Source of the DNA: Bifidobacterium sp. ESL0769
GTDB taxonomy: Bacteria > Actinomycetota > Actinomycetes > Actinomycetales > Bifidobacteriaceae
DNA length: 64,000 bases
NCBI RefSeq assembly: GCF_029395495.1
Contig: NZ_CP113918.1
Span: forward strand, 1,054,001 to 1,118,000
Direction: 5' to 3'
Within the stretch, counting starts at the first letter, position 1, and every line of letters starts with the position of its first letter. Below the pieces are notes generated by a model. The model saw only the letters and a program-made list of their open reading frames with translations. It did no database searches and was not told the origin of the DNA. Made by a program: the position numbers and the translations under genes. This document shows positions 1 to 8,373 of the stretch, piece after piece.

Positions 1-61
1 CGGCCAGTCGGTTTTCCACGTGCACGCGCATGTGCTGACCGGCGAGACGATGGAAGAGTAG
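1..61 (+). CDS. HIT-family protein, C-terminal end only (partial)
   Basis: Reading frame open from the left edge (first full codon at base 2) to the TAG at 59-61. The 19 visible residues contain HVHAHV, which matches the histidine-triad HxHxHxx motif of HIT nucleotide hydrolases/transferases; only the end of the protein is in the window. It ends 7 bases before phoH, so it is probably cotranscribed with it. HIT next to phoH is a common actinobacterial arrangement. The substrate cannot be inferred. Confidence 0.7.
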   Translation, partial: GQSVFHVHAHVLTGETMEE

Positions 62-68
62 GAGAGCG

Positions 69-1364
69 GTGGCCAGCGCAAAACGAGTCATCACCATTCC
101 CACTGAACTCGACCCGGTAGCAGTTCTGGGTTCGGGCGACAAGGTTCTTGCCGAGGTACAGCACGCCTTCCCCGAGGTCAACGTGTTCGTGCGGGGCAAT
201 CGCATCGAGATTTCCGCTTACAACAAGCGCGACGACATCGAGGCCGACAAGGTTTCCGACGTGCTGAATAACATCATCGATGCGGCCTACAAGGCTCCGG
301 CCGATGCGATGAACGTGCGGCGGATGCTCGAGGCCCGGCAGGTCGGTAAGAAGGCCGGACTGATGGGTGACGGCGGTCGCGGGCATGGTTATGCTGGGCA
401 TTCGTATACACGCGGATTTGCCGGTGCTGGCATGGGTCAGCACTCGCAGTTTCATCGATTCCAAGATAACGATGATTATGGTGATGAACACAAACGCGCC
501 GCCGCCAATCGCCATGTTCCGGGTGTCATAGCCTTTGCCAATGGCGAGCCGGTTCGCGCGAAAACCGCTGGCCAGGTCTTCTACGTCCGTGCCATCGATG
601 CCAATACCATTACGTTTGCCATCGGTCCTGCCGGAACCGGCAAGACCTATCTCGCCGTCGCCAAAGCGGTCCGTGCATTCGAAGATGGACGGGTAAGTCG
701 TATTATTTTGACGCGCCCAGCCGTTGAAGCCGGCGAGAGCCTCGGTTACTTGCCCGGAACGTTGAACGACAAGGTCGATCCGTATCTGCGGCCGCTCTAC
801 GATGCGCTTTCCGATATGTTGGGTGCTGGCCAGATGCACCGCTACATGACCGACGGCACCATCGAGGTCGCTCCGCTCGCCTACATGCGCGGCCGAACGC
901 TCAACGACGCTTTCGTCATCCTCGATGAGGCGCAGAATACCACCGAGCAGCAGATGAAGATGTTTCTGACCCGCCTCGGTTTCAATACCAAGATGGTCAT
1001 CACCGGCGACGTTACGCAGATTGATCTGGCCGTGCCACATTCGGGGCTCAAATCCATCGAATCAATCCTCGGCAATATCGACGGCATCAGTTTCGCCCAT
1101 CTCGGGGCAAAGGATGTTGTACGCCATGAGTTGGTCGGCAAAATCGTGCAGGCTTACGATGCTCATGCCGCTCATACAACTCATACAGCAGGTGGAGCCG
1201 GACATAAGGTGGAACATACAATCACGAAGTCAGACGATGTCTCGAAACCACAAGCGAAAGCTGGTGATGTTTCTGAGTCTCAAACCAAGCCGAATGAGAC
1301 CAGCAATCCGGTATCCGAACCTTTGAAGGATGAAACCGACCAAAGCGGAAAGGAACGCCGTTGA
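69..1364 (+). CDS. phoH: PhoH-family P-loop ATPase
   Basis: 431 aa, GTG start. An N-terminal region (about residues 1-90) resembling the KH-like part of PhoH-like proteins is followed by the PhoH ATPase domain with Walker A GPAGTGKT at 186-193 and Walker B-like VILDEAQN near 280. PhoH proteins bind and hydrolyse ATP and are linked to RNA metabolism; the exact role is not settled. Two features are unusual: a Gly/His/Asp-rich insertion at about 98-148, and a hydrophilic His/Ser/Lys-rich tail after about residue 355. The stop overlaps the ybeY start by 4 bases, indicating translational coupling with another RNA-processing gene. Confidence 0.93.
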   Translation: MASAKRVITIPTELDPVAVLGSGDKVLAEVQHAFPEVNVFVRGNRIEISAYNKRDDIEADKVSDVLNNIIDAAYKAPADAMNVRRMLEARQVGKKAGLMGDGGRGHGYAGHSYTRGFAGAGMGQHSQFHRFQDNDDYGDEHKRAAANRHVPGVIAFANGEPVRAKTAGQVFYVRAIDANTITFAIGPAGTGKTYLAVAKAVRAFEDGRVSRIILTRPAVEAGESLGYLPGTLNDKVDPYLRPLYDALSDMLGAGQMHRYMTDGTIEVAPLAYMRGRTLNDAFVILDEAQNTTEQQMKMFLTRLGFNTKMVITGDVTQIDLAVPHSGLKSIESILGNIDGISFAHLGAKDVVRHELVGKIVQAYDAHAAHTTHTAGGAGHKVEHTITKSDDVSKPQAKAGDVSESQTKPNETSNPVSEPLKDETDQSGKERR

Positions 1365-1906
1365 GCGTCGAAGTCACCAATGAGACGGTCTGGCAGATCG
1401 ACCCGAAACTCTTCTCCGACTTGGGTTTGTGGGTGATGGAACGCATGCAGGTAAGCACCCAGTCCGACCTGACCATCCTTTTCGTCGACCCCGATCCAAT
1501 CGCCCAACTGCACATGCGCTGGATGCAGCTCGAAGGGCCGACCGACGTGATGAGTTTCCCGATGGACGAGCTGCGCCCGGGCGAGGACGGCAAAATCATG
1601 GAAGGCGTCTTGGGTGATATCGTTATCTGCCCGTGGGTCGCGCAGCAGCAGGCCGCGGCCGCAGGACATTCGACCATGGATGAAATGATGCTTCTGGCCA
1701 TTCACGGGACCTTGCACTTGCTGGGCTATGATCACGTCGATTCGGAGCAGGAACGGCAGATGTTCGGCTTGCAACGGCAGCTTTTGCTCACGTTTTTTGC
1801 CGTTCGCGACGAACCCGTTCCGCAAGCCGTGCTACCCGCAGGTTCCACCGATTTGCTGGCCCAATGGGATGAAAATCATTCTTCTGGAAATAACAAAGAA
1901 TCGTGA
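1361..1906 (+). CDS. ybeY: Endoribonuclease YbeY (rRNA maturation factor)
   Basis: 181 aa, TTG start inside the phoH stop region (4-base overlap). The UPF0054/YbeY zinc motif is clear: [11 protein letters not shown] near residues 120-130, giving the His-x3-His-x5-His metal site. YbeY is a metal-dependent single-strand RNase used in 16S rRNA 3' end maturation and ribosome quality control. The protein is slightly longer than the usual 150-160 residues because of a hydrophilic C-terminal tail. It belongs to the phoH-ybeY-CNNM-era order common in Gram-positive bacteria. Confidence 0.96.
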   Translation: MSVEVTNETVWQIDPKLFSDLGLWVMERMQVSTQSDLTILFVDPDPIAQLHMRWMQLEGPTDVMSFPMDELRPGEDGKIMEGVLGDIVICPWVAQQQAAAAGHSTMDEMMLLAIHGTLHLLGYDHVDSEQERQMFGLQRQLLLTFFAVRDEPVPQAVLPAGSTDLLAQWDENHSSGNNKES

Positions 1907-2088
1907 CGAGGCGTCCGAGTTTGTTTTATAGGAATGGCGAATCGGCATTATGGTTCTCGTTTGTTGGCGACATTCGCCAGCTATCTGGTCTTGCGAATAA
2001 GCTCGAAGATACCGATACTTTGATAAAAACAAATCATTATCTCTACCAGTCGGCAAAACGTATTGAGGAATAGGAAAGCACGCAGAAT

Positions 2089-3501
2089 ATGGATACCTTG
2101 ACCATCGCCACTGTGGTTGTGCTCGTCATCGTGGCGGCGTTGCTGGTATGGCTGTCGCTGATGATGGCGTCGAGCGAATCCGCCGTATCGCGCGTCACCA
2201 AGGCCAGCCTCAACAACCGGATCATCGAGATTCAGACCGATGACGAAGATCTTGGCAAATTCGTGCAGGCCAAGCAGATTCGCAAGGTCCACAAGGTCCA
2301 ACGTTTCATCGTCGATCGCTACGCGACGGCCGGCTCCTGTGCATTCTTCCGCATCTTCTGCAATGTCTTTGACGGGGTTTTGGTCGCGATTATCGTCATG
2401 TTGCTTTCCGAGCCGGTTTGGGTTGCGTTGGTCACCGGCGTGATTTTCGCGCTGATTGTCGCTGTAGTGTCTGTTTTGCTTCGCCCGCGTTCTGCGGGTG
2501 CCTCCAAGCCGCTTGACGTGATGATGCGGTTCTCCGGCATCATTTCGCTGGCCGTTGTCTTGACGCCATTCGCCAAGGCCGGGGAAGGCAAGGAGCAGCG
2601 TCGCCGTGATAAGGAAGACGAGCTTTCCGATGACGAGGAGCTTGAGAAAATTCAGCGCGAGCAGGGACGTGCGACTATCGACCGGTTGGTAGAAACCGAT
2701 GATTTCGACCCCGAAGTGGCGGAAATGCTGCGCAATGTGCTCATGCTTTCCGACACGTTGACTCGCGAGATCATGGTGCCCCGCACCGATATGATCTGCG
2801 TCGAATCTGATTCGACACTTGAGCATTTCCTGCAGCTCTGCTCGCGTTCCGGCTTTTCGCGCATTCCGATTATTGGCGAGGACGTTGATGATTTGGTTGG
2901 TATGGCTTATCTGAAGGATGCTGTGCGTGCCACGGCCTTCAATCCCGAAGCCCGAACCCGCGAGGTCAAGTCGATTTGCCGCCAGCCGATGCTGGTACCG
3001 GAATCGAAGCCGGTCGATGACCTCTTCCATGAGATGCAGCGCACGCGCCAGCATGTGGCCGTGGTGGTTGATGAATACGGCGGCATCGCCGGACTGGTGA
3101 CCATCGAGGACGCCATCGAGCAGATTGTCGGCGAGTTGGAGGACGAGCACGACCGCATCCAGCACACCGAGCCCAAGAAAATCGGCGACCATAAGTGGCA
3201 GATGCCCGCCCGCACACCGATAGCCGATCTTGAAGAGCTGTTCGAAGTCGATATCGACGAGGATGACGTGGACACCGTCTACGGTCTCCTGACCAAGTTG
3301 CTTGGCCGAGTTCCAATCGTCGGCATGAGCGCGGTGACCAGAGGCTTGCGCCTGACCGCCGTCGATTCCGCCGGCCGTCGCAAGAAGGTCTCCACCATCG
3401 TGGTTGAGCCGGCAACGCTTGATATGGCTGAAAAGCAGGATCAGGACGATGACGAAGAAATTAATCGAGATATGAAACAGGACGTAAAGGAAAACGAATA
3501 A
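2089..3501 (+). CDS. CNNM/CorC-type transporter with CBS pair (hemolysin-family)
   Basis: 470 aa. The N-terminus has hydrophobic segments at about 5-28, 95-135 and 140-165 (DUF21/CNNM membrane domain). A tandem CBS domain follows at about 215-345 (it contains [13 protein letters not shown] and [17 protein letters not shown]), then a C-terminal CorC/HlyC-associated domain. Such proteins are implicated in Mg2+/Co2+ efflux; the older hemolysin name is misleading. The start is the only ATG fitting the domain, with AGGAAA about 11 bases upstream, a long spacing. It ends one base before era, so the two are probably cotranscribed. The charged tail (about 450-470) is Asp/Glu/Lys-rich. Confidence 0.92.
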   Translation: MDTLTIATVVVLVIVAALLVWLSLMMASSESAVSRVTKASLNNRIIEIQTDDEDLGKFVQAKQIRKVHKVQRFIVDRYATAGSCAFFRIFCNVFDGVLVAIIVMLLSEPVWVALVTGVIFALIVAVVSVLLRPRSAGASKPLDVMMRFSGIISLAVVLTPFAKAGEGKEQRRRDKEDELSDDEELEKIQREQGRATIDRLVETDDFDPEVAEMLRNVLMLSDTLTREIMVPRTDMICVESDSTLEHFLQLCSRSGFSRIPIIGEDVDDLVGMAYLKDAVRATAFNPEARTREVKSICRQPMLVPESKPVDDLFHEMQRTRQHVAVVVDEYGGIAGLVTIEDAIEQIVGELEDEHDRIQHTEPKKIGDHKWQMPARTPIADLEELFEVDIDEDDVDTVYGLLTKLLGRVPIVGMSAVTRGLRLTAVDSAGRRKKVSTIVVEPATLDMAEKQDQDDDEEINRDMKQDVKENE

Positions 3502-3502
3502 C

Positions 3503-4567
3503 ATGACTGATGGCAAGAACAACGAAGAGCAATCTGGCAGTGAAGAACCGTATCGTTCCGGTTTCGTAGCCGTGGTTGGACGTCCGAACGTCGGCAAATC
3601 CACGCTGATCAATTCGTTGATCGGTACGCAAGTCGCCATCGCTTCCTCGCGCCCCGAGACCACACGTAAGGCCATTCGTGGCATTCTGACCACCGACAAT
3701 GCTCAACTGGTGCTGGTTGACACTCCCGGCATCCATCGCCCACGTACGCTGCTCGGCCAGCGTCTGAACGATGTGGTGGACGAATCGCTGAGCGACGTAG
3801 ACGAGATTGCGTTCCTGCTGCCGGCCGATCAGGAGATTGGGCCGGGCGACAAGCGTATTTTGAGTCGTCTGCGCAGCGAATTCGCGCGCAAAGTTGATGG
3901 CGGTGAAAACGGTAAGAAAGCCGATAACAACAAAAGTGTCAACGATTCACAAAACAGCAAGCAGGAAGGTGACCACGAGCAAGGCAAATTTGTCTGGAAG
4001 GTGCCGCTGATTGCCATCGTCACTAAGATTGACGAGCTCAACCGTCAGGAGTTGATGGCCAAGCTTATTGAGATCAGCCAATTCGCCGACTTCACGGATG
4101 TGGTGCCGGTCAGCGCTCTGGAGCGCGACAACGTGGCCGAGGTCAAGCGTGTGCTTATTGAGAATATGCCCGAAGGCCCGCAGATGTACCCTGACGACCA
4201 GATCACCGAGGAAAAGCCAGAGGACACCATCGCCGAACTTGTGCGAGGCGCGTTCCTCGAGGAGCTGGACGACGAGCTTCCGCATTCCTTGGCCGTGGTC
4301 GTGGACTCCATCGATCGTCCCGGCGAATCCGACAATCCCGAGACCGAGGACGGTAAGGCGCACGTCATGGTTTCCATCTACGTCGAGCGCGACTCCCAGA
4401 AGCCCATCATCATCGGCCACCACGCCGAGCATCTGGTGCAGGTCAAGAAGCGTCTGCGCACCGCCGTCAACCGCATTGTAGGCCAAAAGTCCAAGCTCGA
4501 CCTCCACGTAAAAGTCGCCAAGGGCTGGCAGTCCGACCCCAAGCAGCTGGAGCGTTTGGGGTTCTGA
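3503..4567 (+). CDS. era: GTPase Era
   Basis: 354 aa. The G domain has G1 GRPNVGKS (26-33), G3 DTPG (73-76) and G4 TKID (174-177); a C-terminal KH domain includes the GxKGxxLK-like region near the end. Era binds 16S rRNA and assists 30S assembly. It is longer than the usual roughly 300 residues because of a Lys/Asn/Asp/Ser-rich insertion at about 128-163, between G3 and G4. It starts one base after the upstream transporter gene, so translation is likely coupled. A weak hairpin at 4643-4678 lies downstream without a good T-tract. Confidence 0.96.
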   Translation: MTDGKNNEEQSGSEEPYRSGFVAVVGRPNVGKSTLINSLIGTQVAIASSRPETTRKAIRGILTTDNAQLVLVDTPGIHRPRTLLGQRLNDVVDESLSDVDEIAFLLPADQEIGPGDKRILSRLRSEFARKVDGGENGKKADNNKSVNDSQNSKQEGDHEQGKFVWKVPLIAIVTKIDELNRQELMAKLIEISQFADFTDVVPVSALERDNVAEVKRVLIENMPEGPQMYPDDQITEEKPEDTIAELVRGAFLEELDDELPHSLAVVVDSIDRPGESDNPETEDGKAHVMVSIYVERDSQKPIIIGHHAEHLVQVKKRLRTAVNRIVGQKSKLDLHVKVAKGWQSDPKQLERLGF

Positions 4568-5164
4568 AAGAAATTAGTGCAAAAAGCGCAGAAGATAGCC
4601 CTGTGAAACACTCAGCCATTTTCTTGTAGATTTTCTTATGAGGAATTGTCCGAAAATTTTATGCAAATTCGGCAATTCGCTCCATTGGTGAATAGCAGCA
4701 GTAGCTGTAACTCGCAATATGGAATATGGTTTTGGTTTATAAATTCGATTGAAAAGACACGTATTACTTCTGATGGTGCTAAGTTAAAAATCTAGTCAGT
4801 GATTGTGTTTGATTGAATCTCTTATGCCATGTTTATCGTGGTAGTCCGTCAACTGTAGATGACCTCTAAAACAAGAATAAACTTAACACCATTTTTAAGT
4901 CTGCCTGATTATGTCTTATGATCATAGATGGATTGCTAAAACAATTATTGCTTGCTAGATGTGAGATTGGTTAAACCAATAAATAAGTTAATAGGCATGG
5001 CTATGGATGATTGGCCGCAATTACAATCTCAAATTTTATAGTCGTTGCACCTTTCATTGATATTTTCAGATTATCTCACGAATAGAGGATAAAGGTAATA
5101 AATTATTGGGCAAGAATAATTGCATCCACAGAATATAATTGAAATAAAAATTGAGTGGCCAAGA
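4568..5164. other. AT-rich intergenic stretch, no gene recognised
   Basis: About 600 bases, clearly more AT-rich than the era side. I see no ORF with a ribosome binding site. An imperfect hairpin (arms about 4643-4654 and 4668-4678) may end era transcription. A perfect short palindrome, ATTGGTTAAACCAAT, lies at 4966-4980. The region marks the switch from housekeeping to accessory DNA. Confidence 0.5.
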
Positions 5165-5785
5165 CTATTGTTTAAATAGTTTTTCTTCGGCCACTTTGTC
5201 TGCTTCTTCGGCTGACGGAATATAGCTAGATTCTGTTTCATAGTTACTATTCAGGTTTTCTTGTGATAGGTAATTTATGTCAAATTTATCTGACTTAGCT
5301 GAGGTGGATATAGCAAGGTGGCCACTATGATTTTTCCCCATATAAGCACAATTAGTTTTTATTCCGTCGTTTTTAACCTCGTATTTACTATCTACGTAGC
5401 AAGATTGATACCCCATCTTTGTAAGATGTTGGTCAATGTACTCGTCCAGGCCTTGACGGTTTTGAGTTCCTGCCTCGCCAACAGTCTTATAGCCTAAATC
5501 TTTGGCAACTTGGCTAGCAGATAAGCCTTTATCGTTGCTGCTTTCTTTGTTTTGATTGTTGTCAGATTCGTTTTGAGAATCTTTTTTGGGTGCTGATTCT
5601 GAAGACGATTGACTGTCGGATGTGGAACTGCTGCTGGAACCTTGCGTTCCGCCACATGCACTCAGTAACGTGGTGGTTGCCAATACAGCGACGGTGACTG
5701 AAATGAGTGTCTTTTTGAGGCGGCTTGGTTTTCCACTGACTGTGCTGTTCGAATGGTTGTTTCTGTCTGTGGAATCCACGCTCAT
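5165..5785 (-). CDS. Putative secreted lipoprotein of unknown function
   Basis: 206 aa. A hydrophilic N-terminus (1-24) is followed by a hydrophobic signal segment (25-40) and lipobox LLSAC with the lipidated Cys at 44. A Ser/Gln/Asn/Asp-rich linker (about 48-98) leads to a C-terminal domain containing two Cys that could form a disulfide. I do not recognise the C-terminal domain. It stands alone, is AT-rich with codon use unlike its housekeeping neighbours, and is probably acquired or fast evolving. A candidate promoter lies at 5863-5892. Confidence 0.8.
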   Translation of the reverse strand: MSVDSTDRNNHSNSTVSGKPSRLKKTLISVTVAVLATTTLLSACGGTQGSSSSSTSDSQSSSESAPKKDSQNESDNNQNKESSNDKGLSASQVAKDLGYKTVGEAGTQNRQGLDEYIDQHLTKMGYQSCYVDSKYEVKNDGIKTNCAYMGKNHSGHLAISTSAKSDKFDINYLSQENLNSNYETESSYIPSAEEADKVAEEKLFKQ

Positions 5786-5862
5786 GATTCTTCTCTTTTC
5801 TGCCGCACTGCAATATTTCTTCTCGGTAATCTGTCTGTTGCTAATAACAAGCGAACTTAAAC

Positions 5863-5892
5863 ATCATACAATGTCGAATTACTTTGATGCAA
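5863..5892 (-). promoter_or_regulatory. Candidate promoter for the lipoprotein gene
   Basis: On the minus strand a TTGCAT -35-like hexamer (5887-5892) and a TATGAT -10 (5863-5868) are separated by 18 bases, about 80 bases upstream of the lipoprotein ATG. The -10 is good, the -35 mediocre. Confidence 0.4.
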
Positions 5893-5952
5893 CTTGTATC
5901 GCAATTTATGCAATATTCACATGATTCGTGATGGAAGTTGGAAACTTGTTGC

Positions 5953-6558
5953 CTATTCCCATGCCGACACTTTGGCAACACCAACAACGATATCCATGTC
6001 GCCTTCCGCAGGAACGTTGGTGGTGGCGACTTCTTTAAAACCGGCTGGACGATAGAGATTCTCGAAGATCTCACGTCTGGCATCGATGAGCGCATAGCGT
6101 CCGCCGACCACGTTCTGTGAACGGCCAATCAGCGAGCGAGCCTCTTTGAGAATGACCTTGCCAGGCAGCTCATTTTTGCTGTATTTATCGGATCTGCCGA
6201 GCTCGCCGATGCAGTAGCCGCCGGCGTGATTGTCACGCAGGTGCGTGTACGGTCCCTTGAACTGCTTTTGCTTCTTACCTGACATCTTGCCGAAATCGAT
6301 GCTGGTCAGACACAGTTCGAAGAAGCCCGCAACCTCGAGGTTTCCGTTTTCTCCAGTGCATGTCAACAGATAGGTGCGACCCTCATTCGATTCTTCGATT
6401 GCCCGTACCTTTTGCGAGATGAAGGTCTGCACCGACAAGGATTTCTTGCATTCGAATCGTTGCAATGCTTCGTATACAAGTTGATATTTTCTGCCTTGTT
6501 TTACTCGGCCATCCGCATCAATCAAGTCTGAAAATGGAAGTAATTCATATTGAATCAT
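5953..6558 (-). CDS. GNAT-fold acetyltransferase-like protein, possible toxin
   Basis: 201 aa from ATG 6558, chosen because GAGG lies about 8 bases upstream; a GTG at 6564 has no properly spaced site. The C-terminal half has GNAT-like features: LxxLGR-type segment IGELGRSDKY, a helix with KVILKEA, then GRYALIDARRE and the YRPAGFKEV motif typical of the last GNAT strand-helix. The substrate is unknown. It follows a 64-residue acidic protein gene by 9 bases, an order seen in GNAT toxin-antitoxin pairs (TacT/AtaT type), but the partner is not a recognised ribbon-helix-helix antitoxin. A stand-alone acetyltransferase remains possible. Confidence 0.7.
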   Translation of the reverse strand: MIQYELLPFSDLIDADGRVKQGRKYQLVYEALQRFECKKSLSVQTFISQKVRAIEESNEGRTYLLTCTGENGNLEVAGFFELCLTSIDFGKMSGKKQKQFKGPYTHLRDNHAGGYCIGELGRSDKYSKNELPGKVILKEARSLIGRSQNVVGGRYALIDARREIFENLYRPAGFKEVATTNVPAEGDMDIVVGVAKVSAWE

Positions 6559-6567
6559 TATCACGCC

Positions 6568-6762
6568 TCACTTCTCGACTTCGTCATCCGGTTTCCAACC
6601 CATCCTGCGCATTTTCTCTACCCAGTCATCAAAATTGGTCACCAGATGTGAATGAAAATCGTCACCGATGGGGAATTTCTCGTCGGACTGGTCCATGGCG
6701 ATGAAGGCGTCGATGTTGCTGTCGTCAATGACCAGATGCCCTCCCTCGGATAAGTAACTCAT
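6568..6762 (-). CDS. Small acidic protein upstream of the GNAT gene
   Basis: 64 aa. The start at 6762 was chosen because AAGGAGG lies 7 bases upstream; the open frame continues upstream but without a site. The protein is strongly acidic in its middle (IDDSNIDAF, DQSDEKFPIGDDF) and ends in a Trp-containing basic/acidic helix (WVEKMRRMGWKPDDEVEK). I do not recognise the family. Its position, size and tight coupling to the GNAT-like gene suggest a partner or antitoxin; this is inference from context only. Confidence 0.65.
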   Translation of the reverse strand: MSYLSEGGHLVIDDSNIDAFIAMDQSDEKFPIGDDFHSHLVTNFDDWVEKMRRMGWKPDDEVEK

Positions 6763-6803
6763 ATCGCTGCCTCCTTCCATGCTCCTGCAAAATATGTATT
6801 TCA

Positions 6804-6822
6804 ACGTGTAACGTCTAATATA
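6804..6822 (-). promoter_or_regulatory. Candidate promoter -10 and ACGT-TAC-ACGT operator of the GNAT unit
   Basis: On the minus strand TATATT (6817-6822) could be a -10. Immediately downstream, at the expected start point, lies ACGTTACACGT (6804-6814), two self-complementary ACGT cores with a 3-base spacer. This is a plausible autoregulatory operator. I could not place a good -35. Confidence 0.4.
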
Positions 6823-7139
6823 GCATTGACCGCAAGCAAAACCGAAACCTTGATATCGAGATTTCAAGATTTCAAGATTTTATAAATATCCAAGATTTGT
6901 GGGCAGGCCAAAAACCGCGGAAGTTGGGCCTCACGAAACTTGAGAGACATCAAGTTTCTGTCTCCAGACTCTCAGCGAGGGTAAGGTTTGGGCTAAGCGT
7001 GCCATCAATTATTAGCTGGACAAAATGAGTTTTGTTTTATAAATAGTTGTGCCCGCTAATTCGTAATCTATGCGAATTAACAGGCACAAACTTGTAAGCG
7101 AGCGATTATTTCTTGGTCGTATCCATCAAACCAAGTCTC
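6823..7139. other. Intergenic region between the importer gene and the GNAT unit
   Basis: No gene recognised. It contains a short direct-repeat patch, three spaced copies of ATTTCAAG/CAAGATTT around 6860-6900, and the hairpin at 7048-7088 described separately. A small inverted repeat ACAAAAT-GAG-TTTTGT sits near 7020-7036. Confidence 0.4.
7048..7088 (-). terminator. Stem-loop downstream of the binding-protein gene
   Basis: Arms 7048-7063 and 7073-7088 pair over 16 positions with two G-U wobbles and a 9-base loop, starting about 50 bases after the stop of the minus-strand gene. The tail on the minus strand is AT-rich but not a clean T-run, so it may be a weak terminator or an mRNA-protecting stem. 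Confidence 0.5.
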
Positions 7140-8045
7140 TCAGAGTTTGCCGCCCTCAACCACGATGTCGTCGGGGTTGGAGGAGTCGCCGTAGACCGGC
7201 TTTAGGGTTTGCTCGTAGTCCTTGTGGAAGAACTGTTCCTTGCCGAGCTTGACGATCTCCTCGTTGATGTAGTTCAAGAGTTCCTTGTTGCCCTTCTGCA
7301 CGGCGGGGGCGATGGGCTGCTCGTCGCCGAGCTTGGTGATGCCGACGGTGAAGCCCTTGTTGGCCTTCGCCCAGGCGAGCACTTCGGTATTGTCGGTGCT
7401 CATCGCGTCGCCGCGACCGTCGAGCAAGGCGTTGTAGGCGTCTGCGTACTGGTCGTACTTCTGCAGCTTGATGTCGGGGTACTTGGCGAAGTACGGTTCG
7501 GCGGTGGTGCCCTTGGCGATGATCAGCGTCTTGCCCTTGAGCTGGTCGACGCTTTTGATCGGCTTGGAATCGGGGGAGACTACGCCCAACGCGACCTTCA
7601 TGTACGGCTTGGCGAAGTCGACCTTCTCTTCGCGTTCGGGAGTGACGGTGAAGTTGGCGAGGGTGACGTCGACCTTGTTGCTGGCGAGCACATCCACGCG
7701 TGCAGCCGGATCTACAGTTGTGTATTCGGGCTTCACACCGAGGTCTTTGGCCAGGCGTTCGGCGAAAACGATATCGTAGCCCTGGTTCTTGCCGTCCTTG
7801 TCGACGTAGCCGAACGGTGCCTTGTCGGAGAAGACCGCGACCTTGAGTTTTCCGGACTTCTTGATCTGCGCAAGGGTTCGTGCGGTCTGTTGCTTGCCTG
7901 CGCCGGCCGAGCTGGAGCCGGAATTGTTATCGCTGCTCGGTGTCGCACCGGAAGGGCCGCATGCGGCGAATCCTGCTAGCATGGCTACGGCTGCCGCCGC
8001 GGAGATTGCTACTTGTGCTGCACGTTTCAATACGTTCGTTGTCAT
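7140..8045 (-). CDS. ABC transporter substrate-binding lipoprotein, cysteine/cystine type
   Basis: 301 aa. Signal sequence with lipobox GFAAC (lipidated Cys 29), a Ser/Gly/Asn linker, then a family 3 periplasmic-binding fold (about 57-290). Segments such as GYVDKDGKNQGYDI, LANFTVTPEREEKVDF, PYMKVALGV, KYDQ and the C-terminal EGGKL closely resemble, from memory, Campylobacter CjaA and Lactobacillus BspA, which bind cysteine and cystine. Cysteine/cystine is therefore the best guess; glutamate/aspartate is the alternative. It is the last gene of the importer set, separated from the ATPase gene by a leader ORF and terminator-like hairpin, so it may be controlled apart from the membrane genes. The ribosome site is weak (AAGAAAG). 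Confidence 0.9.
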   Translation of the reverse strand: MTTNVLKRAAQVAISAAAAVAMLAGFAACGPSGATPSSDNNSGSSSAGAGKQQTARTLAQIKKSGKLKVAVFSDKAPFGYVDKDGKNQGYDIVFAERLAKDLGVKPEYTTVDPAARVDVLASNKVDVTLANFTVTPEREEKVDFAKPYMKVALGVVSPDSKPIKSVDQLKGKTLIIAKGTTAEPYFAKYPDIKLQKYDQYADAYNALLDGRGDAMSTDNTEVLAWAKANKGFTVGITKLGDEQPIAPAVQKGNKELLNYINEEIVKLGKEQFFHKDYEQTLKPVYGDSSNPDDIVVEGGKL

Positions 8046-8109
8046 GATGATTCTTTCTTTTCTTTTACTAAGTAATATCGGATGAGAATATAAGAAGTAA
8101 TAGTTCTAT

Positions 8110-8137
8110 ATAAAAATAATGGAATCTTTGAATTCCA
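8110..8137 (-). terminator. Terminator-like hairpin in the leader of the binding-protein gene (attenuator candidate)
   Basis: On the minus strand a perfect 6-bp stem, TGGAAT / ATTCCA (8132-8137 with 8120-8125), with a 6-base loop is followed at once by a T-rich tract (8119-8110, TTATTTTTAT). It lies between the leader ORF and the binding-protein start. It is AU-rich, so on its own a weak terminator, well suited to conditional use. Confidence 0.5.
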
Positions 8138-8226
8138 GTGTTTTGGTTTACCGATTACAGGGTGAAGCCTGTATGGCGTACGTAACCTATTGGCAAACCC
8201 AGAAAATCAAATCTGATTGATGCAGA
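8138..8226 (-). promoter_or_regulatory. Structured leader segment, possible antiterminator region
   Basis: Between the leader ORF stop and the terminator-like hairpin the minus strand can form a nested structure: outer arms GGTTTGCC and GGTAAACC (one G-U pair) around an inner hairpin ACAGG-loop-CCTGT. I could not identify a base-paired competitor for the terminator arm by eye, so the switching mechanism is open. Confidence 0.4.
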
Positions 8227-8325
8227 TCAGCGAGACATGGAGGCCATGAGTTGACATCGGTTCGACTCCGTGGCGCTGCACATCTGTGCCATCACGCGCA
8301 TATTCGGTATGTTCCGGTTCATCAT
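8227..8325 (-). CDS. Short Met/Cys-rich leader peptide ORF
   Basis: 32 codons plus TGA. It begins MMNRNIPNMRVMAQMC and continues with a second Cys at 24 and Met at 27 and 30: seven Met and two Cys in 32 residues. It is preceded by a very strong site, AAGGGGAGG, five bases before the ATG, better than that of the downstream binding-protein gene. It lies in the 328-base gap between the ATPase stop and the binding-protein start, followed by a structured segment and a terminator-like hairpin. The layout is that of a leader-peptide attenuator sensing sulfur amino acids. It could instead be a small functional protein. The function is inferred, but the ORF and its ribosome site are visible directly. 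Confidence 0.6.
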   Translation of the reverse strand: MMNRNIPNMRVMAQMCSATESNRCQLMASMSR

Positions 8326-8373
8326 TTCGACCTCCCCTTGTTATTCATTGGTTGATGCCGGTAAAACTATCAG

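Noticed and set aside
1981-3699. Long minus-strand frame opposite the CNNM gene and era
   Set aside because: Antisense shadow of well-supported coding sequences in GC-rich DNA; no domain, and composition typical of a reverse reading frame.
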